A stretch of 64,000 nt of DNA from Brienomyrus brachyistius (taxonomy: Eukaryota; Chordata; Actinopteri; Osteoglossiformes; Mormyridae): contig NC_064548.1 in the NCBI RefSeq assembly GCF_023856365.1, positions 14,863,642 through 14,927,641 of the forward strand, given 5' to 3'. Numbering within the stretch: position 1 is the first letter of the stretch; each line of letters opens with the position of its first letter. Positions 48,101-61,913 of the stretch are shown piece after piece. Position numbers and translations under genes: made by a program. The notes beneath the pieces were generated by a model, which was not told where the DNA came from, ran no database searches, and saw only the letters and a program-made list of their open reading frames with translations.

Positions 48101-49741
48101 ATAAGTTCTAACCTGTAGATCCACATGCTACTCCAAGTTCTTGTTTAAAACTAACAGCAATTTAGGAGGGTGATACTGTTAATGTACATGCATTTCAGGT
48201 ATAAATGGAAAAACCAATTACTGAACTTAATGATATGCTTCAGATAATAGATGTGCTGGCTGCTCTCACTCTAACTGCATCTTCATTCAGGTGTCAGGTT
48301 TTCTGCACAGTGATGCATGTAAAATAAATCCTACTTTACACATCAGTTTTGCATATTTCACTGTATTTCCAGTTTTCCAATAGTGTAAACTGTCAGTGGG
48401 ATCTCGTGTGGAGTGGGAGACCCACACTGCCTCTTAATCACTTGGTATAAGGTGTCAGGGGTATGGTGACGTGCAGAAAGAGCTTTCAGAAGGTTCATCC
48501 TTTGATAGGCTTGAGGCTGCTTGTCTGAGCTCTGCAGTGAGCTCCTGCATTCCTCCATCTTGTGTTTACACTCTCCAGTGTTTAAATTGAACACATTTAG
48601 TATCCATCTATGTTATGAATTGTAAAGAACCATATGGATGGTTAGTAATATGACCTATTATGAATTCCTTTTCAGCACACCGAACTGTTCTCCAGTGAAA
48701 TCTGCGTAAGGCTTTAACTTAACGTTTCCTGTAAATCATATTTAATAACATGAATAGTGCTGAATCTTACAAAGCTGAGATTTTACAGTAAGAATTTACC
48801 CAATATACAGTATATTTCCAAAAGAATGGAGGTGTATATTTCAGAAAGTTTGATATCGGAGGAACAAGGACAAGATGTTAAAACTAGGAAGACAGTGGGG
48901 GGTGTCAGTGCTTGGAAAGGGCTAGAAGATCATGTGGGGTGAAGCATCAGGCACTGGGTGCGTGTTCTGATGTGGAGATGGAACAGAACCTAATTTTACA
49001 TGATTAGTAATAACATGCAGCTGAAGTCAGTGAAAGGCTTTTTGCCCCCTGACTGCATGCAGCTGTATAACATCAGTGCCACCCTCTTCCACTCTTAGGT
49101 CTCATTCAATATTCCAATCTACATGTTTTATTACCTTTCAGAATACTGATGTGTTCTTCCCTGAAGAAAAGACAAATACAGTAGGTGTCACTGTAGCTTT
49201 GATAATGTATAAATATATGCATTCCGTAATTACTCTGTATGTTAGGGGTGGGAATTTCTAGATTGCTGATTCCATACATATTCCGATTTCATGTTTTTTG
49301 CTGAAGAGTAGTTCATGTCAACATTTATTGTAAAGACAAGTGCTGTAATGGTACAAATATTCAGAAGGTTCATCCTTTGATAGGCTAGAGGCTGCTTGTC
49401 TGAGCTCTGCAGTGAGCTCCTGCATTCCTCCATCTTGGAATCTGGAATTCAGGCGCAGCTATGAGACTCTGATTCTAACTGAAGCTGTAACCTGTTGAAC
49501 TGCCAAGCTCTTAACCTATGCATTTTAAATGATCTTTTATCACTTTCTTTTCAGCACAACAGATACTCATAAAGTGTCAATCAGGTATGGCGTTCACTGC
49601 TGAAAGTTACAACTCATTTAGAATGCTAAGGAGAGTAACATCATCCTATTTTCCATTAGCTACACACCAAAGTCTTTTCCATTAAATGAAGACTTTGAAA
49701 TGTTTGCCTGCACGTTTTTGTCCTGCTGCTGCCTTCTGTAA
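45197..49741 (+). CDS. L3: CD200-like membrane glycoprotein with one tail unit
   Basis: Exons 45197-45257, 45379-45717, 46234-46524, 46628-46672, 46806-46920, 48676-48705, 49142-49180, 49555-49584 and 49660-49741 join in phases 1, 1, 1, 1, 2, 2, 2 and 2 to 343 residues. The leader starts MDFMNASSIFGFLLL. The V exon has KCELTKY, VTWQRVSEPTSENM, ELCYDCLFN and GRTCLK; the C exon has LSCSVTGKPAP, LFWN and IKCAAK. The membrane exon is unusual: four six-residue Gly-Gly-Leu blocks from an 18-bp tandem repeat. The tail comes from microexons TPNCSPVKS, LMCSSLKKRQI and TTDTHKVSI, then a terminal exon starting YTPKSFPLNEDF. An AATAAA lies at 49748-49753. Further copies of the same tail set follow, so the true 3' end may lie further on. 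The V and C domains are certain; the tail path is inferred from splice sites and phase. Confidence 0.78.
45759..46107 (+). mobile_element. SINE copy, full length, in L3 intron
   Basis: Plus orientation, with tRNA-like head and (GGAT)n tail. The 15-bp duplication AAAATGATCAAAAAG is exact (45744-45758 and 46108-46122), so the insertion is young. It starts 41 bp after the V exon donor. Confidence 0.9.
46811..46882 (+). repeat. 18-bp tandem repeat inside the L3 transmembrane exon
   Basis: Four consecutive 18-bp units each start GGAGGCCTTT and encode GGLCLC, GGLCIC, GGLCIR and GGLYAF. The homologous exons of L1 and L2 have no such repeat, so it arose after the genes split. It keeps the frame and fills the membrane segment. 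Confidence 0.85.
47517..47655 (+). CDS. Possible alternative terminal exon of L3
   Basis: After a good TTTTCAG acceptor, the phase-2 frame from the L3 membrane exon stays open for 46 codons (starts WLMQHISQRAL) to a stop at 47653-47655, with AATAAA at 47723-47728. The sequence has no match in L1 or L2 and looks repeat-derived. It may be an exonised element or chance. Confidence 0.25.
48329..48475. repeat. Second copy of the 16930 dispersed repeat
   Basis: It shares TTTCCAGTTTTCCAAT and TATAAGGTGTCAGGGGTAT with 16930-17045. It lies directly before the L3 tandem array. Confidence 0.6.
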
Positions 49742-52700
49742 GATGCAAATAAAGTTCAGTAGGAAACGAGCCGATGCCTCTCAGTGTTTTATCATGCAAT
49801 CAGTTTCAAATACTGATTGCATGTAAGAGAATAATCTATGTTTCCATTCGGGCTAACTGCAAAAAGATAAAGGCCGCAACTTAATTTTTCCCCAAAATTT
49901 TGTGATTATTAGTAAACCTTTCAAAACAGTGTTTAAATTGAACACATTCAGTATCCATCTATGTTATGAATTGTAAAGAACCATATGGATGGTTAGTAAT
50001 ATGACCTATTATGAATTCCTTTTCAGCACACCGAACTGTTCTCCAGTGAAATCTGGGTAAGGCTTTAACTTAACGTTTCCTGTAAATCATATTTAATAAC
50101 ATGAATAGTGCTGAATCTTACAAAGCTGAGATTTTACAGTAAGAATTTACCCAATATACAGTATATTTCCAAAAGAATGGAGGTGTATATTTCAGAAGGT
50201 TTGATATCGGAGGAACAAGGACCAGACGTTAAAACTAGGAAGACAGTGGGGGGTGTCAGTGCTTGGAAAGGGCTAGAAGGTCATGTGGGGTGAAGCATCA
50301 GGCACTGGGTGCGTGTTCTGATGTGGAGACGGAACGGAACCTAATTTTACATGATTAGTAATAACATGCAGCTGAAGTCAGTGAAAGGCTTTTTGCCCCC
50401 TGACTGCATGCAGCTGTACAACATCAGTGCCACCCTCTTCCACTCTTAGGTCTCATTCAATATTCCAATCTACATGTTTTATTACCTTTCAGATTACTGA
50501 TGTGTTCTTCCCTGAAGAAAAGACAAATACAGTAGGTGTCACTGTAGCTTTGATAATGTATAAATATATGCATTCCGTAATTACTCTGTATGTTAGGGGT
50601 GGGAATTTCTAGATTGCTGATTCCATACATATTCCGATTTCATGTTTTTTGCTGAAGAGTAGTTCATGTCAACATTTATTGTAAAGACAAGTGCTGTAAT
50701 GGTACAAATATTCAGAAGGTTCATCCTTTGATAGGCTAGAGGCTGCTTGTCTGAGCTCTGCAGTGAGCTCCTGCATTCCTCCATCTTGGAATCTGGAATT
50801 CAGGCGCAGCTATGAGACTCTGATTCTAACTGAAGCTGTAACCTGTTGAACTGCCAAGCTCTTAACCTATGCATTTTAAATGATCTTTTATCACTTTCTT
50901 TTCAGCACAACAGATACTCATAAAGTGTCAATCAGGTATGGCGTTCACTGCTGAAAGTTACAACTCATTTAGAATGCTAAGGAGAGTAACATCATCCTAT
51001 TTTCCATTAGCTACACACCAAAGTCTTTTCCATTAAATGAAGACTTTGAAATGTTTGCCTGCACGTTTTTGTCCTGCTGCTGCCTTCTGTAAGATGCAAA
51101 TAAAGTTCAGTAGGAAACGAGCCGATGCCTCTCAGTGTTTTATCATGCAATCAGTTTCAAATACTGATTGCATGTAAGAGAATAATCTATGTTTCCATTC
51201 GGGCTAACTGCAAAAAGATAAAGGCCGCAACTTAATTTTTCCCCAAAATTTTGTGATTATTAGTAAACCTTTCAAAACAGTGTTTAAATTGAACACATTC
51301 AGTATCCATCTATGTTATGAATTGTAAAGAACCATATGGATGGTTAGTAATATGACCTATTATGAATTCCTTTTCAGCACACCGAACTGTTCTCCAGTGA
51401 AATCTGGGTAAGGCTTTAACTTAACGTTTCCTGTAAATCATATTTAATAACATGAATAGTGCTGAATCTTACAAAGCTGAGATTTTACAGTAAGAATTTA
51501 CCCAATATACAGTATATTTCCAAAAGAATGGAGGTGTATATTTCAGAAGGTTTGATATCGGAGGAACAAGGACCAGACGTTAAAACTAGGAAGACAGTGG
51601 GGGGTGTCAGTGCTTGGAAAGGGCTAGAAGGTCATGTGGGGTGAAGCATCAGGCACTGGGTGCGTGTTCTGATGTGGAGACGGAACGGAACCTAATTTTA
51701 CATGATTAGTAATAACATGCAGCTGAAGTCAGTGAAAGGCTTTTTGCCCCCTGACTGCATGCAGCTGTACAACATCAGTGCCACCCTCTTCCACTCTTAG
51801 GTCTCATTCAATATTCCAATCTACATGTTTTATTACCTTTCAGATTACTGATGTGTTCTTCCCTGAAGAAAAGACAAATACAGTAGGTGTCACTGTAGCT
51901 TTGATAATGTATAAATATATGCATTCCGTAATTACTCTGTATGTTAGGGGTGGGAATTTCTAGATTGCTGATTCCATACATATTCTGATTTCATGTTTTT
52001 TACTGAAGAGTAGTTCATGTCAACATTTATTGTAAAGACAAGGGCTGTAATGGTACAAATATTCAGAAGGTTCATCCTTTGATAGGCTTGAGGCTGCTTG
52101 TCTGAGCTCTGCAGTGAGCTCCTGCATTCCTCCATCTTGGAATCTGGAATTCAGGCGCAGCTATGAGACTCTGATTCTAACTGAAACTGTAACCTGTTGA
52201 ACTGCCAAGCTCTTAACCTATGCATTTTAAATGATCTTTTATCACTTTCTTTTCAGCACAACAGATACTCATAAAGTGTCAATCAGGTATGGCGTTTACT
52301 GCTGAAAGTTACAACTCATTCAGAATGCTAAGGAGAGTAACATCATCCTGTTTTCCATTAGCTGCACACCAAAGTCTTTTCCATTAAATGAAGACTTTGA
52401 AATGTTTGCCTGCACGCTTTTTGTCCTGCTGCCTTCTGTAAGATGCAAATAAAGTTCAGTAGGAAACAAGCAGATGCCTCTCAGTGTTTTATCATGCAAT
52501 CAGTTTCAAATACAGTAAGAGAATAATCTATGTTTCCATTCGGGCTAACTGCAAAAAGATAAAGACCACAGCTTAATTTCTCCCCAGAATTTTGTGATTA
52601 TTAGTAAACGTTTCAAAACAGTGTTTAAATTGAACACATTCAGTATCCATCTATGTTATGAATTGTAAAGAACCATATGGATGGTTAGTAATATGACCTA

Positions 52701-53240
52701 TTATGAATTCCTTTTCAGCACACCGAACTGTTCTCCAGTGAAATCTGTGTAAGGCTTTAACTTAACGTTTCCTCTAAATCATATTTAATAACATGAATAG
52801 TGCTGAATCTTACAAAGCTGTGATTTTACAGTAAGAATTTACCCAATATACAGTGTATTTCCAAAAGAATGGAGGTGTATATTTCAGAAAGTTTGATATC
52901 AGAGGAACAAGGACCAGACGTTAAAACTAGGAAGACAGTGGGGGGTGTCAGTGCTTGGAAAGGGCTAGAAGATCATGTGGGGTGAAGCATCAGGCACTGG
53001 GTGCGTGTTCTGATGTGGAGACGGAACAGAACCTAATTTTACATGATTAGTAATAACATGCAGCTGAAGTCAGTGAAAGGCTTTTTGCCCCCTGACTGCA
53101 TGCAGCTGTATAACATCAGTGCCACCCTCTTCCACTCTTAGGTCTCATTCAATATTCCAATCTACATGTTTTATTACCTTTCAGATTACTGATGTGTTCT
53201 TCCCTGAAGAAAAGACAAATACAGTAGGTGTCTTCATTGT
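48489..53240 (+). repeat. Tandem array of tail-exon units after L3
   Basis: Periods between equivalent points are 1351, 1351 and 1341 bp. Unit 1 spans about 48575-49926, unit 2 to 51276 and unit 3 to 52618; unit 4 is partial and diverges after 53224; a fragment of an earlier unit lies at 48489-48562. Units 1-3 differ at roughly one position in a hundred. Each full unit has a 30-nt exon (48676, 50027, 51378; also 52719), a 39-nt exon (49142, 50493, 51844; also 53185), a 30-nt exon (49555, 50906, 52257) and a terminal exon (49660, 51011, 52362) followed by AATAAA. In unit 3 the terminal exon has Cys for the first Tyr and a shifted frame that ends at 52452. Near identity means either recent unequal crossing-over or gene conversion, or possible assembly error. 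Confidence 0.9.
49748..49753 (+). terminator. Polyadenylation signal of tail unit 1, repeated in units 2 and 3
   Basis: AATAAA seven bases after the unit 1 stop. Equivalent signals lie at 51099-51104 (unit 2) and about 52448-52453 (unit 3, where it overlaps the stop). Confidence 0.6.
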
Positions 53241-54628
53241 CATTGTACCTTTCTTATTGTATTTATATGTGTGTTCTATAGCTACACTGTACATTAAGGG
53301 TGGGAATTGGCAGATTATTTACCGATTAAATTAGTATTTTGATGTTTAATTTTTGTTTCTGAAGAGCAGTTCACATCTATTTTTATTGTAAAGCCAAGGA
53401 CTGTAACGATACAGATATTCATCATGTGCTTTTCAGTTACATCTATTTTGGTTTATATGAAACAAATGAATACATTTTTTGACACAGACAGAACCTAAAT
53501 TCATTAGTAGATGATCATCATGGAAAATATGGTAATTGTGCCCTTGAGTTGGTTAAGGCTCGTGCTTGAGATCTCCGAGACCCTTCCACGTCACATAAAT
53601 CGCTAGTTTGGGAAGATTCTGGTTTCCCAATAAGTTATACTAACACCGGAGAGTAAGTAGTTGATAAAACTAAGACTCCCCATCCGCTCTGTTATATCAA
53701 ACTGGGATACGTTGCTGGAAACGCATCCAACATGCAAACTCATTTCAGATGACAACGTTCAAGTGTGTGTAAAACCAGAGCAAGGCAGACACAGCTCTGC
53801 AAGTTGGGCTCCCCATGGCATTTAGGACGGTTTGGCGAAGCAATTTAGACTGGACTTCATAGGACTGAAAGATCATAGGACCGACTGCTGCAGATATGCA
53901 ACCATACTCTGTGGCAGAGAACATGGAATTTAGTTCAAAATGTAATTATGAATTGGTTTTGTTATTCGGTCACGACGATAGACACATTGCCTTATGTTCG
54001 GTTTACATCCGTTGCTATATGGTTTGCTTTATTAATAATGAACAATTTAATAACGAATTCTGTTTCCCTGCTGTACTGAAATCGAACCAAACCATGAACC
54101 CCAGCAGACTCATTCACGTCTAGGCTTATTTCACAGAATCAAAGTTTGCCCAAACTTCGGATTTCAGTTGAGGTGCTGCTCATAAAGTCTCTGCACAGGC
54201 TTGTTTGTTCATGATGCCACTGTACCAGGCCTGCACATGTCAGTCCTTTAACATAACTGTGCAGTGTGCAACTGGGCACGTATATCAGAAGTAACAAATG
54301 AGGCCGACATTACAGCAACCTGCAGTTAAATAGATTTTTCAAATTTGATTTTTAATTTTCACAGATATAAAAATCTCCATGTTGAGGAATCGTGATTTGT
54401 AACTGAATCGATTTCCACACACCCGTACTATATATGCACTATATATGTCTTTTTTGTGAGTGGTCAGAGACAATGAGTATAGTACAGAACTATTACTCTA
54501 TAAGCATTCTCCGGACACGTTAGACTATAAAGTTGAAATGTCCCCCGTGAAACTTTGATTCTTAAATAAATTTGTCACATTTAAATGATCATTTATGTAA
54601 GTTTTGCCTTTGTTTTCCATGTTTTTAG

Positions 54629-54957
54629 TTCTTGTGAACATCCAAAGGTGAAAAAGTAAGTTCATCTTTCTTATTTCAAGGATGAAACACATCTACTACT
54701 ATAGGAAAATAAAGTTTGGTTCTGGGACAGTGTCTGGATATCTGAATTCCAATTGGCTTATAAAATATTGGTTGTCCATGCACATGTGTATAATAAATAC
54801 TGTTGATTTTAATTAATTTTAAAAGCATTAAAAAAAAATCACATTTTCAGTTTGAAAATGGCAAGTTGTGAAACTGGTTTTTTTTTATCACTTTGGCATC
54901 AGTGTCGTTTCTTCTGCTAGGAGCCTGGACTTCAGTGAACAGAAGCATTTATTATGA
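54629..54957 (+). CDS. Distal tail exons of L3
   Basis: Exon 54629-54655 (27 nt, SCEHPKVK) lies between TTTTTAG and GTAAGT, is phase 2 to 2, and is homologous to the L2 array exon at 42528. A candidate terminal exon at 54921-54957 (after CTTCTGCTAG) continues as SLDFSEQKHLL and stops. With unit 4 exons 52719-52748 and 53185-53223 they would give a complete in-frame tail. The first exon is well supported by homology, the terminal one only weakly. Confidence 0.4.
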
Positions 54958-55504
54958 TGGAGGTCGTGAAGTGTTGGCTGGACTTGGTTGGCGTTTGTGA
55001 TTGTAACGTGGCTTCCGAAAATCTATGCAAATGTGAAGTTACATATCTGTGATCTTGAACACAAAACTTTCTTGTAAGCAAAATCCTTGCTGCACGGGTG
55101 GACGTAATTAAATATGCAACTCTGTTTTAAACAATCACGGAATTATGTCTTAAAAATCACTGCATAATTATCAGGGGTCCATGCAGTATCAGCTGACTTA
55201 ACAGTCACAGCATATGTGATAAATGTTTTATGTGTCATTGTTCTCTGATAATTTAACCCTTGTGTACATGGGAATGTCAGCAAACACTTTACTAAGTCTA
55301 ACAAAACGGCCCACTTACTGTAAATACGTATGTGATCATACAATCGCTTTACCATGTTTGGGTGGCTATAGCCCGTCACTTGTTTGGCAAATAAATGTTC
55401 ATAAAACAATAATTTCAAGATATAGCCTTAAAGTTATAGTAAATTGTTGAGGATGATGAGTGTGTAGTGTAATCTGGGAATAGCATCCACACCGAATCTT
55501 ATGA
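54958..55504. other. 3' flank of L3
   Basis: No further microexon with good splice sites is seen. Confidence 0.4.
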
Positions 55505-55802
55505 TGTCATGCCCGTCTCGTCCGATCCTCGTGTGTGCCACGCCCCCCTGATTATCCATGTGAGCCTCCCTAATCGTGCCCAGCTGAATCCTGTTGTTTT
55601 GCCCTGTCTGTGTTGTATATCAGTCCACGTCTTGCCCTGCTTGTTGTCCGTCATTCATGTTACCTGATGTTAGTATTGTTGCGATGTTCTGTCCTGCCCG
55701 TAGCCGTCTTCCCCTTAATAAATCCCCCGTTTTCCCCGACTTTCGGCTACCTGCTTCATTCTTCCCTGCCAGCCTGCCCGTCTGCGCCCGCGATACCTGA
55801 CG
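55505..55802 (+). mobile_element. Solo LTR, 298 bp
   Basis: It begins TGTCATGCCCG like 13679-13954 and contains an AATAAA in the same place (near 55717). A 5-bp duplication TATGA flanks it (55500-55504 and 55803-55807). Confidence 0.7.
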
Positions 55803-55809
55803 TATGACA

Positions 55810-57056
55810 TGACATGATTTGTAACTGAATCTATTTCCACACACTTGTACTATATATGCACTACAGTATATATGTCTTTCTTGTGAGTGGTCAGAGACAA
55901 TAGGTAAAAAGTGACAACGATGTAAAAAGTTAAGTTTCTTTAGAAACTGTTCTTGATGTACAGTAATGAGGCATTCCGTTCCTCATTTGCACAGTTCAGT
56001 TGTGGTTACTATTGCATTCATCAGGAAAAAAAATCAGTTTTTCCAGTATAATGAACCGATCACTGTTTTTACGAGTAATGTTTTTCTGAATTAATGAGAA
56101 CCTTTCTGTTTTTCATGATGCACGATCTCCGAAAACTTTTGTAATATCTCTGTATACTTTGTATCATAATTACAGTGGCTTTGTAATTCCATGCCAATTG
56201 CCTCAATAAGTATGAATAAAATAAATGCTTTGTGACTTCATTTTTGACTTTGCAAACCAGCAACATTGGTGGCCAGCTGTTTAATGTTGTTAATTACGCA
56301 AGGAAGCCATTTGCAGGCTCTGGTTTCAGTAAAACGGTGGTTTATTGAACAGCACAAATGATATAATGTAATATAGGGTAGAAATACACTGGGTACTGAA
56401 ACAGCTCAAATACAAATTCAGGATAGTCCTTAAACCACCTTTATACCCCAGAGGACACTGCCCGACTAGGTACTGTGTGTATAGGTGTTGCGAGTGAATT
56501 TGCATATACAGGATGACCGCCTGGAATGTGAGGATCCTGAGACAGGCATGGAGCAGGACAGAACAGAGACTTCTGGTGAGAGCAAATGGTAACTCGCTCT
56601 GCTCACTGCCCTCCTCTGGACACAGTAAATTCACTCACTTCCTTATCGCCCTACTGGTGCAAACTGGAGCCCACATTCTCTTCCCGAATTCCCCTATGGT
56701 CATAAATAACTCAGTTTGTATTTAACCAAGAACGCTGGGGTGTCTTTACCACTTTTCCTTACAGTTATGACAAATAATTAAGAAATGTTGTTCCTACAAA
56801 AAGTTTAAGAACTTATTTTGTGATCTACTCTTTGGCCTGAGGAGGGGGACACATTCAAAATCACATAATTTGACTTAACCAACTTGCTCACCCATGCTGA
56901 GGGCTTGCAAATCCACACACACTGATGGGAATGAGACCCACAACATTGTAACTGTAGCCGCCAGAGGGCAGCATTTCCATAATAAATACAAGTAGTGCGA
57001 TAGGAATATGTCTGCGTGTACTGTTATTACGCTACGAAGTGAGCTGCTCTGTGAAA

Positions 57057-57109
<53 letters not shown>

Positions 57110-58272
57110 CAGTTTCACACTAGTTATCCCGGGTAAGAGCAGTTTAAGATGCTTTCTGTATAGGCTGTAAATATCCTATAAATTATTCGAATTATTTCAT
57201 GTTAATTTACGCGGTTTCCCCCAATAAGATGCTGCGCGGCACTGTCGTAGCCTATATTTTGATTTAGGTTCTTTAAAAATATGTAATTTTATTTTTCGAA
57301 ACATCTCGTGCCATTTGTCTGTTCCTTCTTTGCTCCACTTTATAGTAAGACGAGGGGTGGTGCGTGTCCGGAGTTGGGGTACAATAAATCAGGGACGTGA
57401 GATTATATCGGAATAGGAGTTTGTCAAAGGAGCGCTATACATGTGCTGGCAGACGCTCACCGGTAAGTCTGAAGGAGGGAAGACCTTTGGATTGTGTTAT
57501 ACTTGTATGCTGACAAAGATGTGCTTTATTGGTTTATTCGCTGTTTGGGGCAGCCTATTGAGTAAAAAAAAAACTAACTGAAAACTGAATAAACAAATCG
57601 CAAATACATCCATCAGTTTTGTTTAATTTAAATAGTGAATTATATGAAATATAATAATAATAATTATATATTTTTTTGTGTCATTTTGTGCGCATTTGAG
57701 ACATTTAGCTAGTCTTAACGTATGGAAGATTTTTTTATTTCCTATCTAGCTTGATTTGATTACATCTGCAGTTTTTGTTAATACTCGAGGAAATTATGAC
57801 GCACATTTAAACGCTGATGTTTAAAAGCGGTTTATCGCAAGGTTTCATCCTTTAGGCGTTTTGAACTGCGCCATGCATACAACCCAGAACCCATCGGAAA
57901 AGCAAAGGGAACACAATAATAACGAATTACTTTTGAATATCTCAGTAGAAATAAGACCGCTATGTCCTTTATTGTGGTTGCATATCATAAATATTTTAAA
58001 GAGAGGTGCTGTTGTATGGAAGAATATATTTCTGTTTTGTTTTATTTTATGTTCCAGAGATATTAGTGCTGCTTTTTGGTAAGCTGAGGACCAGTACAGG
58101 CATTTAATTGGGAAATACTTTATTAATTAGTTTAGCCGAATATTATGTAATGAAATAGGATGCTTTTGATATGACTGCTGAAGTTAATCCTGCCCTTGTA
58201 GAACAATGAATGCAGCCCAGGTTCCATTTACGAGGCAAACTGAACAGGCGTGTCCTTTCTTTGCAGACAGAC
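55810..58272. other. Region between L3 and L4
   Basis: A repeat-like block lies at about 56290-56770 and an (AT)n run at 57061-57106. A possible non-coding first exon of L4 ends at 57462 before GTAAGT, matched by a TTTGCAG acceptor at 58266. No coding gene is seen. Confidence 0.4.
57061..57106. repeat. (AT)n microsatellite
   Basis: Uninterrupted AT dinucleotides. Confidence 0.9.

Positions 58273-61913
<3,641 letters not shown>

Noticed and set aside
49076..49261. Reading the 39-nt microexon as TDVFFPEEKTNT in phase 0
   Set aside because: That phase is closed by stops in homologous copies at 39363 and 41845, and the membrane exon ends in phase 2.
48575..53240. CRISPR-like or satellite array
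   Set aside because: The unit is over 1.3 kb with internal exon structure in a vertebrate gene; no short repeat-spacer pattern.
55594..55844. Overlapping frames on both strands
   Set aside because: They lie within the solo LTR and share its word order with the other LTR copies.
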